A stretch of DNA of 64,000 nt from Hygrocybe punicea (GCA_963556145.1 OY744469.1:4126767-4190766), one strand, 5' to 3'. Shown: positions 1 to 13,140, numbered from the stretch's first letter. A program made the numbers and translations. The notes: generated by a model not told the origin, from the letters alone.

Positions 1-340
1 TAGCCTTTTAGCCTCGACGATGGGAGTATGTTGAGACAGGCCCGACCTCCGGAATTTCCTTATGGCAGTCACTCCCCCATGGCCCAACGCCAGTCCTAAG
101 ATAAAAGGGGGAAAATAAAAATGGAATTCGAAAACACATATCAAGAAAAGACAAGGGGACTTTAAATGGTTAAAATCAAGGGGAGGTTCGTAATGAAGGG
201 ACGGGAGCGGAGTAGTATGAACATGAATTGGAGAGGGAGATTTATATGTAGAGCTGAAGGAAACAGAGACACAGGAGAAAGAGAGAGAGAAATGAAGAGC
301 GGGAGGAAATGGAAGCATTGAGGATCCGAAATGAAGACAA

Positions 341-1692
341 TTATGCGTCGTCCAAGCTTGCGGCCCCATCGTCGATTTTCCACTTGAGATTCGATTCGTA
401 GAACTGGATGAGCTGTATTGGAACCGGCAAGGGAAAAGGCAAAATAGATGAGGAAACGGCGCAATGACAAGAGGTCATGTTCACAAGAATCAATCACCTT
501 CCTTGGAAACTTGTTTGCACAGACCTCTGACCTTTCCTTGACGCGCTCGTCGTTCTCTTTCCTGAGGTGAAAGTGTCAGCGCGTCGATTTATCGGCGAGC
601 GGTGGTAAACATAGGCAGGGTGTGGGGTTGGGAAAACACACTGACAAAGTGAAGTAAACCAGTAGCTCTCCATCACCTCGTTCGACCGTGTCGACCGTTT
701 TTATCAAGTGTTCCCAGCTTGAAACACTCATATGCTTCTTCATGTCGCCAACGGGGGTTTCAGGGACGTCGTCATCCTCGTCCGCATCGGTCACTTTGGC
801 CGCAGCCTTCGTCTTCGTCGTCGTCGCTGTTCCATTACTCTTCTTCGCCTTTTTGTTCGCCCGTGAATCCTCCGCCTCGCTCTCCTCCTCACGATCGGAC
901 TGTTTCTCGGATTTAGCTTTAGGCCTACCGCGTTTTTTGCCCGGTGCCGACGCGTCCGCACTCGCATCACGCCCAGTGGTGGACTTGCGTTTCGATTTAG
1001 GCTTGTCGATCGATTTCTTCCCGCTCTGCTTCTCCTTTTTGTTTTTCCGCCAAAATTCCGTAATCAAATCAGCCGCGTTCCTGTGATATAGTAGTGAAGG
1101 AACAGTGAGCAAAAGAACAGGAAAATCATTTTGCTTGCACATTTTGTTCAAAAAAAAAAATAAGAAAGACACCCACCCGGCATCGTCTTCGTTCACCCAG
1201 CTGTTCTCAGCCTCGCCATACCCTTTCCATTTCACAAAGTACCCTGTTTTTCCCTGAAACGCGAATAAACAACTTGCTCCCAAAAAGAAAGAAAGAAAGA
1301 AAGGAGAGGATCAACAACAATCTATTCGACAGCCTTTGCCCCCACTACGGCAAGCACACACCTCCCCAAACGAAAGGAGAGCCAAGACGTACGTGAGGGA
1401 AGGCACCCTTTCTCGCATCCATGATCGCCTCAATCTCATACTCCTCCTCGTCCCCATCACCCGACCCAGCCTCCTCGCTGTCTGCCGGTGCTTCCGCAGA
1501 CAATTTGCCATCGTCGTCTCCGTCATCACGATCCCCGTCTGGTTGGATTACCCTCGACACCTCGTCGATCTCCATAGACTCTTTCCTGGCTTTCGGCGAG
1601 GTCTTCGCGGCGGAGGCAGCTGCCTTCCTCTTTGTTCGGGCCGCAGCTCTCCCGTCCTCGCTATCGGATTCAACAGAGTCCAATCTGGCCAT
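341..1692 (-). CDS. HP1-like heterochromatin protein (copy 1)
   Basis: This is the first copy of the HP1-type gene described in full at 9994-11345. The start is the ATG at 1692 and the stop is TAA at 341-343. It has an acidic N-terminus, a chromodomain split by an intron with a GTACGT donor, a basic KR-rich hinge, and a C-terminal chromo shadow domain ending shortly before the stop. Sequence is indistinguishable from copy 2, so it may not be a separate locus. Confidence 0.85.
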
Positions 1693-1966
1693 GGGGATGG
1701 GTCACTCGGATAGGTTGACCGTTGTTCAACTGTGTATGGCGGTTGGTAGAACGCTGGAGTAAATGTTGAGTGGAAAAAAAAATTCGCGTAAGACCGACCG
1801 TGTGAACTTTGAATCAAAAACGAACCACTGACCACTGGCACAAACAAAAAAAAGTCCAAAACATAAAATGCTTTCAGAGTGTAATGTATAGATTATGCAT
1901 TACTTTATGTTCACATTCTCAAGAGCTACGGACGCACAACACGCAAAAGAAAAGAAAAAAAGGCCA

Positions 1967-2761
1967 TCAATCTCTTTCCCTCCGACGAGGACTTGCACTT
2001 CTGCCTCGTGGGACCCTGCCCTTTTTGGGGCCAGAAGGTGGGGGACGTACGAATGCGTAATCGCACTGGATGGTCTGTTCGAGGAGGGTCGTCCCGGCTG
2101 CGCCGTCGATGGCGGCTTGCGCTTCGGTCATGGTTTCGTATTCGACAAGCGCGTAGCCCTGTCAAGTTGAGTGATTGGAGTTAGCGTGCAAGACGGGTAT
2201 ATGACGTGTGTACGTTGTGAAGAATGACGAGGAAGAGAGTAAAGGAACTGAAACGGACGGATAAGATAGAAAACTTGCCTTTACGAAACCAGTCCTGCGA
2301 TCGAAATTCAGATGAAGGTTTTTAATCTCGCCATACTCTGCAAACTTGTCCGTGACGTCCTCCTCTGTTGCCTCCTCGTGTACATTTGTCACAAAGACGA
2401 TCCAGCCTTCTACAGCTAATTCAAAAAACGTTCAGCCAAACAAACACGTTGATAAAGTGAGGGAGGGTTCGGGGGTACGTACAGCGTGCGGCACGGGTGT
2501 CTATGTCCTTGACATGGGATGTCTCTACACGGTCATACGTAGGTTCCGTGACCACGATGCTGTCGTTCCCTCCTATAAAAACAACCGAATGTTGATATGT
2601 TAGTGGGATGGACACGAACGCACCTGTACTCTGAAATCCTCTGCCCCTCCGGCGTACGGCGCCGCCAGCTGCCACTGTGAGCAAGGATGAGAATTGTGTT
2701 CGGGTAGCGAAGGTGGGGGGGTTGATCTACCTTCATCGATATTCATCTCATCGTCTGACAT
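1967..2761 (-). CDS. RNA-binding protein Y14/RBM8A, exon-junction complex (copy 1)
   Basis: This is copy 1 of the Y14 gene described at 11620-12414. The start ATG is at 2761, with a very short first exon (about 11 codons, acidic), and the stop TGA is at 1967-1969. The RRM begins with the motif [13 protein letters not shown]. The intron at 2159-2278 starts with GC (context AAG|GCAAGT) and ends in CAG. The gene is identical to copy 2 and may be an assembly duplicate. Confidence 0.85.
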
Positions 2762-3487
2762 GATTGAGAGTGTGACAGGGTGACGTGACGTGAATGTAAT
2801 AAACAAATGGGTACGTAAGTGGCCGGATGAAGCCGGAGGAACTGGGGTCTTTGTTGACTTGAGGGAAAGGCTATGTTTTGGGCCGGAAGGGAGAGGATAT
2901 ATTCGCGGAGATATACGGTTGTTGTCATCCCTGCCACACGATGAAGCAGAACAGGGAGGGGCTGGTGCATAGGAAAAATAATAATTCATTGATTTGCAAA
3001 GAAGTTTTGAAATTCGCAAGTATGGATTTCCTTGTTATTGGATTTGGGCGGAAGGGATCACGGGGTTGGATTGCACAATGCACTGGTTGTTATAGAGCAA
3101 AAATGACACAGATTGTTAGAGAAATATAGGAGGCCACATCGAACCCTTGTGCGTTGATGGCGCGTCAGCTTTTTGATCCCGATTGGTCTGACGGGCGGTG
3201 AGTATATTCTTCCATTAGAGACGTGCCTGGGAGATTCAGATAAAAAAAAAATTGAAATAGCGTGTGGAAAAAAAATGTTTTCTTTTTCTTTTTTGTTTTC
3301 CGAAGAAGGAACCGGTCTGAGAAATTGTGTCGTTTCACCTTGAATGTTGAACCAAGAACACGGACCGATTGTCAATCATATTTATGGGCAACGGGAAAGT
3401 ATTAAAAGGGGACGAGCGATCGCGATTTTTTTCTGACCAAACTACTCACCTCGTTACCTCCTGCCAGCTGTGCCATTCACACCCACA

Positions 3488-3745
3488 ATGCACACCATGC
3501 CACTCATCAACCATCCATGCACGCTATGTTGCCGGCCGACGTCGATGTGGTGTAGTCGGTGCCAAAGTGCATGGTATTGCTCACCCGAACACCTTCACAA
3601 CGTGAGTGACGCTCGGTGGTGGCCTGGTTGCTGATACCGTTTGCTGAGAAAACGTGAGACAGGACTGGGCACGACATCGCAAAGAGTGTATCCCAACGAT
3701 GAACGTGTCGAGCCACGGCTATGGCGTGAACATGATCGCGACGCC
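3488..3745 (+). CDS. MYND zinc-finger protein, 5' part truncated by gap (copy 1)
   Basis: The ATG at 3488 opens a MYND finger (cysteine/histidine ligands spread over two exons, intron beginning GTGAGT after the HLHN residues). The reading frame runs into the N gap at 3746. The full gene is at 13141-13878. The truncation is caused by the assembly, not by a visible mutation. Confidence 0.75.
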
Positions 3746-3845
3746 NNNNNNNNNNNNNNNNNNNNNNNNNNNNNNNNNNNNNNNNNNNNNNNNNNNNNNN
3801 NNNNNNNNNNNNNNNNNNNNNNNNNNNNNNNNNNNNNNNNNNNNN
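3746..3845. other. Assembly gap, 100 N
   Basis: Exactly 100 consecutive Ns, the conventional length for a scaffold join of unknown size. The sequence on its left duplicates an internal part of the contig on its right, so this join is suspect. Confidence 0.98.
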
Positions 3846-3948
3846 AAGTTGGCGTATTCGATGAGAAGTCAGGGGAACAGTTGGAGTCAATCGTCCCCGG
3901 GCGATGTGACGGAAAATAAGACGGCTCGTTATGTGTCCCGTTCTAGTT

Positions 3949-6112
3949 CTAGGCAACCTTCAGCAGCAAATCATCGTCCGAGTCAAACTCCCCGCAGCGC
4001 GCAAGCGAAGGCCCTGTGAAACCATGCGCAGAAGTGACGCTTTTGTCGGGAACCGGCACCCAATCATCATCACACCAATGTGCCTTCAAAAGCAACTCGT
4101 CTTCCGAATCTTCGTCCAAAAGGCTGGGCAGCTCGCGATCGTTGTGCATAGATACCTCCGCTATTTTTTTGCTTCTCAGAGTACGAGACGTAAGGGGTGC
4201 AAGCGCCTTTGTTGAACTAGAGGCAGATATCCGAGGGGGGCCGACTATGGTGCCAGAGCGCGTACGACGACCGCCATTGGTTGAAGTAGTGACGTTGTTA
4301 CCAGTGCTAAGGCCGTCCTTTGGCTTCATGAAATCAGACGCGCGGATGGTGCCTCGCCTATCTCGGGTGCGGCGTTTCTCAGCCTTCTTCCTGCTCGTGA
4401 TCTCTGAAGGACTGTCGAGAGAGCGAGATCGAGAACAAAAATCCGTTGTGCTGATGCCAGAGTCGTGCAAATAATCCTCGTCAGAGTTGATAGCTCTCTC
4501 GGATTCTGAAGATAATGTAATACAGTGAGGATGATAGACCGTTTAGATAGTGATGGGGGAGGCGGTGGAGTGATGATAGAGTGGAACATCGAGAAAACTT
4601 CGCAAGGGAACATGAGCAGTGTGGGCATGGATGATGACACATACCACGAAGATCCAAGATAGAGAACAAGTCTTGAAGCCTATCACTATTTGGACTGGAG
4701 AACCTCTCAGGAGACGAATACCGAACATGTCGTGGGGACGAAGGCCGAGTAGCAATGACAGGATCGTGGAGGCCTAAATCGTCAGTATGAAACCATGCTG
4801 GATTTGCCATCAAGGAGGGTTCCACGAGTGGATCTGGATCTGGGGCAAAGACCGGAGGACTGTTAGGGGAAGCGCTCAGAGATGGCAATTGGATTGTATA
4901 GTCCATTGAGTGAAGAGGAGATATAATTGAATCTTCTTCATTATCATCGCTGAAGACCGGAAGATGCGGGAATGCCAAATCGTAGGTCCGTAGAGTGACA
5001 AGCTTTAAATGGTCTGATTCAGCAGGAACATCACGACGAGAATCATGAGAGGTTGAATAGGAGGGAATCGTCGAGACAATGCTACAGGAGGTCAAGTGGC
5101 GCCTTCGATCTGGTGTTCGGGGCCGTGTAGAGGTTCCATCGACCATCCCAATATCGTTATAGTAGCCACTCTGAGGCGCATACATCCCGTCTGCATACTT
5201 GATATTGCTATCCACACATTTACGGTGTGGTGTCGAGGCGGCTTGTGGGAAGTCTTCAAGAAACGCAGAAGAGCCAATCACATGTTCGGGGGGAGAGTTG
5301 TCTGAATAATTGTCAATATCTCGAGTCAAAGCACGAGAGAGCGCTTTTGCAGGTACAAGCCAGTCTTGATGAGTTATTTGCTGTAGCATATACGCAGGCG
5401 TCGGAACCGAAGGGCGGCGATTGTGTAGACCCGTTTTAACAGAGCTAGGAGGATTCCTTGTACTGTGAGCCACGGATAAAGACATGTCCCTCTCAAGGTT
5501 GACTTGGTTTCTTTTATCAGAGAGAGTGCGAGACTTTGTGCCGAGCAGATGACGCTTGCTTTTGTTCTTTCCTTTGGGCGATGACGCGACGGATCCGGGA
5601 CGACTGTGAAACGGAGAAGCCAGATTACCAGAACGAGAAGGATTTTCTTTGAGGTCCCGGGAGCTGGTGCGAGACAAGATGCGACGTGCAATTGGGAGAG
5701 GAGATAATTGCTCCGGAGGAATATCCATACCACCAGATGACTGCGGCCTGTCATTATCTGCATTATTCAATGGATAAGGGGTTTGAAATTGAGATGCATC
5801 AGTGATGTCGAATTGAACGATTTCGTCGATAGTCATGGCATTGGGGTCGGTAGCTTCAGCGTGTACGTCAGGAGAGGGTTTGAGTCTTTTAGGCATACGT
5901 GCCAAAACACCAGATGGCCCGCGTAGATCGCGTTCAGAAAGCGTATGCGATAGTGCACGGTGGGTGCGTTTCAGCATCCTGCGAGACATTTCAGTGTGCG
6001 TTAGGTCTTCTTGTCCCGGGTCATCTAGAGGTGAAGATGGCAAGCTATTCAAGACCAAAGCGCGCCGTTTGTGAGCGTAGGTGGCCCTGACGGGTCTACG
6101 AACCAGTGGCAT
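3949..6112 (-). CDS. Hypothetical disordered protein
   Basis: Two exons joined by a 139-bp intron (4506-4644, donor GTATGT, acceptor CAG). The start is the ATG at 6112, giving an N-terminus with the basic run RRPVRATYAHKRR. The protein is about 700 residues, rich in Ser, Pro, Arg and Asp. It has many SP/TP dipeptides typical of phosphorylated disordered proteins, and no globular domain that I recognise. The C-terminal exon has a TRSGTIVGPP stretch and two similar acidic motifs, DELLLKAHW and SDDDLLLK, shortly before the stop. It is transcribed divergently from the gene at 6332, with about 220 bp between the starts. No function can be assigned; this is probably a fungal-specific nuclear or cell-cycle-type protein (inference only). 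Confidence 0.65.
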
Positions 6113-6331
6113 GTCGCCAATGGACTGCCGGTCACCGTCGTGTGCAGAGAGCAGACAGACTTACGTAATGATGCCGTTGCCAAACTGACGCAAATACTCC
6201 ACGTAGCGCTGACTCCGATAGTCTATGATATCCCTAGTGTTTTTACTTTCATAATTCTTGCTTCTCTACCTTGACGTCCTCATATCCTTACTTTTATTGT
6301 CTCGCTCATTTTTAAAACCTTTTACATTACA

Positions 6332-9141
6332 ATGGTGGTCACCCGCCGAACGCCTATGGCCCCCGCCCCGCCGGCCTCCAGGACAACATCGTCTCAACAA
6401 GTTTCGCGTGCAATGAAGGGTAAAGCGCCTCAAAGTACCCAGGAGCCTTCAAGCCTTCGTACAAACGGAGATTCAGAAACGTCGTCGCCTATTCCTAATT
6501 CAAACACATCTAATGCATCCAAAGAGAACCCAGTGGTACGTTCTTTAGGAATCTCGTAGCGTGGAAACATTTGCTTCTGCACCGCAGCTCGCCTTATTTC
6601 GCATCACCCAGCTGCCAACTGACGTCGCACCACAGGGAAGCTCTCCACCAGTCAAAAATTATAAATCCCAGAACTTGAAAACAAAAAAAGGCGCCAAGGT
6701 ATGCATCCACTTTCTGTACTCTGCTGAAATTTCTTGATTCTTGTCACCCAGAACAAGCCGCAAAAAATTGAATCGAGTAGCGCCCTTGATTTTCTCATCC
6801 ACTCTTCAGTTTTCCTTCTCGCTCTCTATCTAGTCACTTTCTGTCCTACTGACCAAGGACCGCAACACGCGCTCTGTCGTGGCTTTTACGAATATCAACT
6901 TAACGTCCTCGAGCCTGTTTTCGTCCGACCTGTCCAAATGGTCCTTGCACATCCTTCTGTATCCCCTTACGTTGCTCGCGTGAAACCACATGTCCATCGT
7001 GCCATTGAAATGACGTCGCCGGTTGTCCTCCGTGCCCACGCCAAATGGAATGACCTTGTCCTTTCTCAGTGGAACGAGTTCGCCTTGCCAGAAATCCGCC
7101 GTCTCGAGCATGCATCTCAACCATATCGTATCCGCCTCGTACAGGAATACAATAGTCGTATCCTCCCGCCACTTCAAGTTGCAGCACGTCAGGTGTGGCG
7201 TTGGAAACAGAATGCTCAGCCCTATGTCATCCATGCTGCCTCAAAGACGTACGACTTTTACAACACGGCGAAACCTCACGTCATCCCTGCCTGGCGTCAG
7301 ATCCAGGCTTCCTTGGGCCATCTACTCATTGCGCTGCGGACTCAGCGCAGGCAATTCGTCGATCCGCATGTAGCAAAAATATGGGAAAAGGTCAAGGAAC
7401 TGAGCAAGGGGGCGTCTTCAACGCCACCTTCATCTATCCGAAACCCGATGACGACTACCTCTGTAATCTCTCAGTTCTCTGTTCCCAGTGAGACGGTTGG
7501 ATCTATTGTCGGTTCTCTGGCGCCTTCGTATACTTCCTCTGCACAGACACCGGATGATTCGCCCGTCATCGCTCTAACAAACGTCCTCTCACCCCCGCTT
7601 GAACAGGACGTGCCCTTGGCCGAGGAACCCATTGCTTCCATCCCCGTCTCTGCCGATGGACTGGCATCGGCAGACCACCAAGACACCAAGGAGCCTTTCT
7701 CGCGCAACGAGGATGGGTCGGAAGTGACAGCCTCGGTTTGGGAGACGCTGGCGTCTACCTCGTCGGTGGCTGCATCTATACACGATATACCATCGGCCTC
7801 CCCAGCAATATCTTCACTTACAGATGAAATTGGCTCGCCCGCCGCCACTGCTGCCACCGTCACGTCGTCTGCCCAGGATGAAATTGATCTATTTTTGGAT
7901 GATTTTGTCGCCGATCTTGGTCTCGATGACGAAGACACCTCGTCAGAAGATATCGTAATAGAATCACCCCAAATCACCGAAACGGCAGAAGAGGCGGCTG
8001 AGAAGTTGCGCCGAAAAGCCGAGGAAACTGCAGCAAAGCGTGCGGATATCACGGGCCGGCATACCAAGTGGGAGGAACAGCTCGAGGCGCAAATTCAAAG
8101 CAAAAGAAAGCAGCTGAGAAAGACGCTGGTAGCGATGAGAAAAGCTGCCGTTATAGAGTTAAAGGGGTCCGTTGAAATCAGGGGTCAGGTTGAGTTTTTG
8201 GTCTCGGAGGCGGAGAAATATTTGAAAGGTGCGGAAGTGTACTTGGCGACTCTAAAGAAGGCGACAAAGCGGGATGAGGACAAAATGTCGCTTTGGAACC
8301 GAGTCGTGAGCAAGGTCGAAGAGAGATTCCAGGAGCAGATGAGGGAAACCGAAACTGTTGTCGATGATTGGTATACCGGCCTTCTCCAGCGAGAGATTCA
8401 AGAAGTGAGTTGCCGTTTTCTCAGCATGCCGTCTTGATTGCGGTGGAAATGAGCGTTCTTATCGAATGCCACAGGTTCTAATGGTCCAGCTATCAATCAA
8501 AGACATTGCGGAGAGGGCTCAAGCTGACATTGGCTTGGATTATGCATGGCTTGACGACGTGACATATGATGACTGGCAAAGATACCATGATTTGGTCAGA
8601 AGTACGCCGTTTTACCCGAAGACTTTTTTTGTGTTTCGCAAGGTTAAATCTTTGTCTATATTTAGGGAGCGACAAATTCGCAGATCAAGCCCTTTCGATC
8701 CAAAACGGTACTCATCCCTCACCCCCCATTAACCCTATTCTTCCCGCTATGGCAGATCTCCAATCAGAAGTACAAGACGTTGTCCTGGGTTTTGGTACTC
8801 GACTACAACGAATTAAACGCAGCGGAGAACGTGAATTCGGGTTTGGCCAAGACATTGATAACGAATCCCCCCCAGAACCGGAGATTTCCATTTTACCTGT
8901 TCCTGATCAAGGCGACTCTGGTGAGGTGCAAGAGCAGACTATTCCGCCGGTTATCCTGAGCCGGAGTAAGGAGGAAGTATTGGAGGCATTAGGAAAAGTC
9001 GGCGAGTCCCAGGGAACGGACGAAATACCATCCGGGGACTTGGCGGAAGAAGAGGGTACGGAAGGTTTGGACCGAGAGGTAGCCGCTGAGGCTGTGACGG
9101 CGCCAGTCGTCCCGAAGGTCGTTGATCATATTGAACTATGA
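6332..9141 (+). CDS. Hypothetical membrane-anchored, coiled-coil protein
   Basis: I read at least five exons: 6332-6535, 6636-6698, 6752-8404, 8475-8601, and 8666 to the stop at 9141. The first two encode a Ser/Thr/Pro/Lys-rich N-terminus. Exon 3 opens with one hydrophobic segment (FLIHSSVFLLALYLVTF). An amphipathic, proline-spaced region follows, with repeated YxxR/VKPHV-type units resembling apolipoprotein- or perilipin-like helices. Then comes a long Ser/Glu-rich linker, and a charged coiled coil starting near AEEAAEKLRRKAEE. The last exon is acidic and low-complexity. A 48-bp in-frame stretch at 8709-8756 could be an extra intron (GT...CAG). I do not recognise the family; a membrane or organelle surface role is only a guess from the layout. 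Confidence 0.7.
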
Positions 9142-9993
9142 ATCATCGTCTCTTTTTTGTTGGGTTTCACCGTTGGGCTTGTTACATGCTCCCTCTTCCC
9201 ACCCACAGCTAACCAGATCACGTCCCTTGAAATTCATTTTGTTTTGCGGACGTTGATCGACTCCGTTCAAAAAACTTGCAGATGTATTTGTTACGAAAAC
9301 TACGATCAAAACGCTTATTCATGCTGTATCAATACTCTATCCTTGAAGTAGTGTTTGTACCCTACCCTGCATCTAACACGCCGTCCGTCCTTCCCGGACG
9401 CCTGCTCTTATTGACATAACGCCCAGCCATGGCAGGCAAGATTTGACCACCCTTGAAGCCTTGGAATGTGAAACGAACTGCCGATACCTTCGCTCCATGG
9501 GCGCTGGACGGGGTGCAAGTCAGGGTGAACTCATGTTTCAATAATAACTTGTCCATTGCCCCATTCAAAAAAATACTCGATCGAAAATAACCAAAGGGGA
9601 ACGCTTAGCCGTACGATTCCCATGAAGTCACACCGTCCCGGAGTGGCCTCGATTAGCCTTTTAGCCTCGACGATGGGAGTATGTTGAGACAGGCCCGACC
9701 TCCGGAATTTCCTTATGGCAGTCACTCCCCCATGGCCCAACGCCAGTCCTAAGATAAAAGGGGGAAAATAAAAATGGAATTCGAAAACACATATCAAGAA
9801 AAGACAAGGGGACTTTAAATGGTTAAAATCAAGGGGAGGTTCGTAATGAAGGGACGGGAGCGGAGTAGTATGAACATGAATTGGAGAGGGAGATTTATAT
9901 GTAGAGCTGAAGGAAACAGAGACACAGGAGAAAGAGAGAGAGAAATGAAGAGCGGGAGGAAATGGAAGCATTGAGGATCCGAAATGAAGACAA
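9142..9993. other. Convergent intergenic region, no supported gene
   Basis: This region holds the 3' flanks of two convergent genes. A minus-strand ORF at 9362-9568 (about 60 codons) is the only open frame that looks even slightly protein-like, and I cannot support it. From 9654 onward the sequence is shared with the left end of the window. The stretch 9830-9980 is purine-rich (GA-repeats). Confidence 0.5.
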
Positions 9994-11345
9994 TTATGCG
10001 TCGTCCAAGCTTGCGGCCCCATCGTCGATTTTCCACTTGAGATTCGATTCGTAGAACTGGATGAGCTGTATTGGAACCGGCAAGGGAAAAGGCAAAATAG
10101 ATGAGGAAACGGCGCAATGACAAGAGGTCATGTTCACAAGAATCAATCACCTTCCTTGGAAACTTGTTTGCACAGACCTCTGACCTTTCCTTGACGCGCT
10201 CGTCGTTCTCTTTCCTGAGGTGAAAGTGTCAGCGCGTCGATTTATCGGCGAGCGGTGGTAAACATAGGCAGGGTGTGGGGTTGGGAAAACACACTGACAA
10301 AGTGAAGTAAACCAGTAGCTCTCCATCACCTCGTTCGACCGTGTCGACCGTTTTTATCAAGTGTTCCCAGCTTGAAACACTCATATGCTTCTTCATGTCG
10401 CCAACGGGGGTTTCAGGGACGTCGTCATCCTCGTCCGCATCGGTCACTTTGGCCGCAGCCTTCGTCTTCGTCGTCGTCGCTGTTCCATTACTCTTCTTCG
10501 CCTTTTTGTTCGCCCGTGAATCCTCCGCCTCGCTCTCCTCCTCACGATCGGACTGTTTCTCGGATTTAGCTTTAGGCCTACCGCGTTTTTTGCCCGGTGC
10601 CGACGCGTCCGCACTCGCATCACGCCCAGTGGTGGACTTGCGTTTCGATTTAGGCTTGTCGATCGATTTCTTCCCGCTCTGCTTCTCCTTTTTGTTTTTC
10701 CGCCAAAATTCCGTAATCAAATCAGCCGCGTTCCTGTGATATAGTAGTGAAGGAACAGTGAGCAAAAGAACAGGAAAATCATTTTGCTTGCACATTTTGT
10801 TCAAAAAAAAAAATAAGAAAGACACCCACCCGGCATCGTCTTCGTTCACCCAGCTGTTCTCAGCCTCGCCATACCCTTTCCATTTCACAAAGTACCCTGT
10901 TTTTCCCTGAAACGCGAATAAACAACTTGCTCCCAAAAAGAAAGAAAGAAAGAAAGGAGAGGATCAACAACAATCTATTCGACAGCCTTTGCCCCCACTA
11001 CGGCAAGCACACACCTCCCCAAACGAAAGGAGAGCCAAGACGTACGTGAGGGAAGGCACCCTTTCTCGCATCCATGATCGCCTCAATCTCATACTCCTCC
11101 TCGTCCCCATCACCCGACCCAGCCTCCTCGCTGTCTGCCGGTGCTTCCGCAGACAATTTGCCATCGTCGTCTCCGTCATCACGATCCCCGTCTGGTTGGA
11201 TTACCCTCGACACCTCGTCGATCTCCATAGACTCTTTCCTGGCTTTCGGCGAGGTCTTCGCGGCGGAGGCAGCTGCCTTCCTCTTTGTTCGGGCCGCAGC
11301 TCTCCCGTCCTCGCTATCGGATTCAACAGAGTCCAATCTGGCCAT
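9994..11345 (-). CDS. Heterochromatin protein 1 (HP1/Swi6-like)
   Basis: HP1 proteins bind H3K9-methylated histones in the nucleus and compact heterochromatin. The start is the ATG at 11345 and the stop TAA is at 9994. Exon 1 encodes an acidic N-terminus and the beginning of the chromodomain (EYEIEAIMDAR). Exon 2 carries GYFVKWKGYGEAENSW, with the expected aromatic-cage tyrosine and tryptophan positions. Exon 3 completes the domain (LITEFW), then a hinge full of KKR/GRPK motifs (AT-hook-like, DNA/RNA binding). The chromo shadow domain starts at SSWEHLIKTVDTVER and, after two further introns, ends with LIQFYESNLKW close to the C-terminus. Order and length fit HP1. The neighbour upstream on the same strand is Y14. 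A chromovirus with its own chromodomain lies 35 kb away in this window. Confidence 0.9.
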
Positions 11346-11619
11346 GGGGATGGGTCACTCGGATAGGTTGACCGTTGTTCAACTGTGTATGGCGGTTGGT
11401 AGAACGCTGGAGTAAATGTTGAGTGGAAAAAAAAATTCGCGTAAGACCGACCGTGTGAACTTTGAATCAAAAACGAACCACTGACCACTGGCACAAACAA
11501 AAAAAAGTCCAAAACATAAAATGCTTTCAGAGTGTAATGTATAGATTATGCATTACTTTATGTTCACATTCTCAAGAGCTACGGACGCACAACACGCAAA
11601 AGAAAAGAAAAAAAGGCCA

Positions 11620-12414
11620 TCAATCTCTTTCCCTCCGACGAGGACTTGCACTTCTGCCTCGTGGGACCCTGCCCTTTTTGGGGCCAGAAGGTGGGGGACG
11701 TACGAATGCGTAATCGCACTGGATGGTCTGTTCGAGGAGGGTCGTCCCGGCTGCGCCGTCGATGGCGGCTTGCGCTTCGGTCATGGTTTCGTATTCGACA
11801 AGCGCGTAGCCCTGTCAAGTTGAGTGATTGGAGTTAGCGTGCAAGACGGGTATATGACGTGTGTACGTTGTGAAGAATGACGAGGAAGAGAGTAAAGGAA
11901 CTGAAACGGACGGATAAGATAGAAAACTTGCCTTTACGAAACCAGTCCTGCGATCGAAATTCAGATGAAGGTTTTTAATCTCGCCATACTCTGCAAACTT
12001 GTCCGTGACGTCCTCCTCTGTTGCCTCCTCGTGTACATTTGTCACAAAGACGATCCAGCCTTCTACAGCTAATTCAAAAAACGTTCAGCCAAACAAACAC
12101 GTTGATAAAGTGAGGGAGGGTTCGGGGGTACGTACAGCGTGCGGCACGGGTGTCTATGTCCTTGACATGGGATGTCTCTACACGGTCATACGTAGGTTCC
12201 GTGACCACGATGCTGTCGTTCCCTCCTATAAAAACAACCGAATGTTGATATGTTAGTGGGATGGACACGAACGCACCTGTACTCTGAAATCCTCTGCCCC
12301 TCCGGCGTACGGCGCCGCCAGCTGCCACTGTGAGCAAGGATGAGAATTGTGTTCGGGTAGCGAAGGTGGGGGGGTTGATCTACCTTCATCGATATTCATC
12401 TCATCGTCTGACAT
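11620..12414 (-). CDS. RNA-binding protein Y14/RBM8A, core exon-junction-complex subunit
   Basis: Y14 pairs with Mago in the exon-junction complex deposited on spliced mRNA. The short exon 1 is [11 protein letters not shown]. The next exon has an RRRGRGF motif as in RBM8A. A single RRM follows: [40 protein letters not shown] and [19 protein letters not shown]. The C-terminus is basic, with Arg-Ser dipeptides ([12 protein letters not shown]). The junction between FVK and GYALVEY requires an intron at 11812-11931 that begins GC (AAG|GCAAGT) and ends CAG. A GT donor three bases upstream would delete conserved residues. The remaining introns have GT donors. Length and order match the family. Confidence 0.9.
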
Positions 12415-13140
12415 GATTGAGAGTGTGACAGGGTGACGTGACGTGAATGTAATAAACAAATGGGTACGTAAGTGGCCGGATGAAGCCGGAGGAACTGGGG
12501 TCTTTGTTGACTTGAGGGAAAGGCTATGTTTTGGGCCGGAAGGGAGAGGATATATTCGCGGAGATATACGGTTGTTGTCATCCCTGCCACACGATGAAGC
12601 AGAACAGGGAGGGGCTGGTGCATAGGAAAAATAATAATTCATTGATTTGCAAAGAAGTTTTGAAATTCGCAAGTATGGATTTCCTTGTTATTGGATTTGG
12701 GCGGAAGGGATCACGGGGTTGGATTGCACAATGCACTGGTTGTTATAGAGCAAAAATGACACAGATTGTTAGAGAAATATAGGAGGCCACATCGAACCCT
12801 TGTGCGTTGATGGCGCGTCAGCTTTTTGATCCCGATTGGTCTGACGGGCGGTGAGTATATTCTTCCATTAGAGACGTGCCTGGGAGATTCAGATAAAAAA
12901 AAAATTGAAATAGCGTGTGGAAAAAAAATGTTTTCTTTTTCTTTTTTGTTTTCCGAAGAAGGAACCGGTCTGAGAAATTGTGTCGTTTCACCTTGAATGT
13001 TGAACCAAGAACACGGACCGATTGTCAATCATATTTATGGGCAACGGGAAAGTATTAAAAGGGGACGAGCGATCGCGATTTTTTTCTGACCAAACTACTC
13101 ACCTCGTTACCTCCTGCCAGCTGTGCCATTCACACCCACA

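Larger units (their letters stand above)
1..3745. repeat. Direct duplicate of 9654-13398 (copy 1), cut by assembly gap
   Basis: This segment corresponds base for base, with a constant offset of 9,653, to 9654-13398. All predicted translations on both strands and the intron sequences match. It holds HP1, RBM8A and the 5' part of a MYND-finger gene. The right end coincides exactly with a run of 100 Ns. The left end is the window edge, so the true length is unknown. Complete identity including introns favours a redundant contig end over an old duplication, but a very recent tandem duplication is not excluded. Confidence 0.9.

Noticed and set aside
688..1086. Long plus-strand open frames opposite the HP1 gene (also 1421-1762, 10341-10739)
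   Set aside because: They are antisense shadows of the Ser/Lys/Asp-rich HP1 hinge and N-terminus. The minus-strand exons carry the chromodomain and chromo shadow domain.
9362..9568. Short minus-strand ORF between two convergent genes
   Set aside because: About 60 codons with no domain or neighbouring exons. It falls in the expected 3' flanking region.
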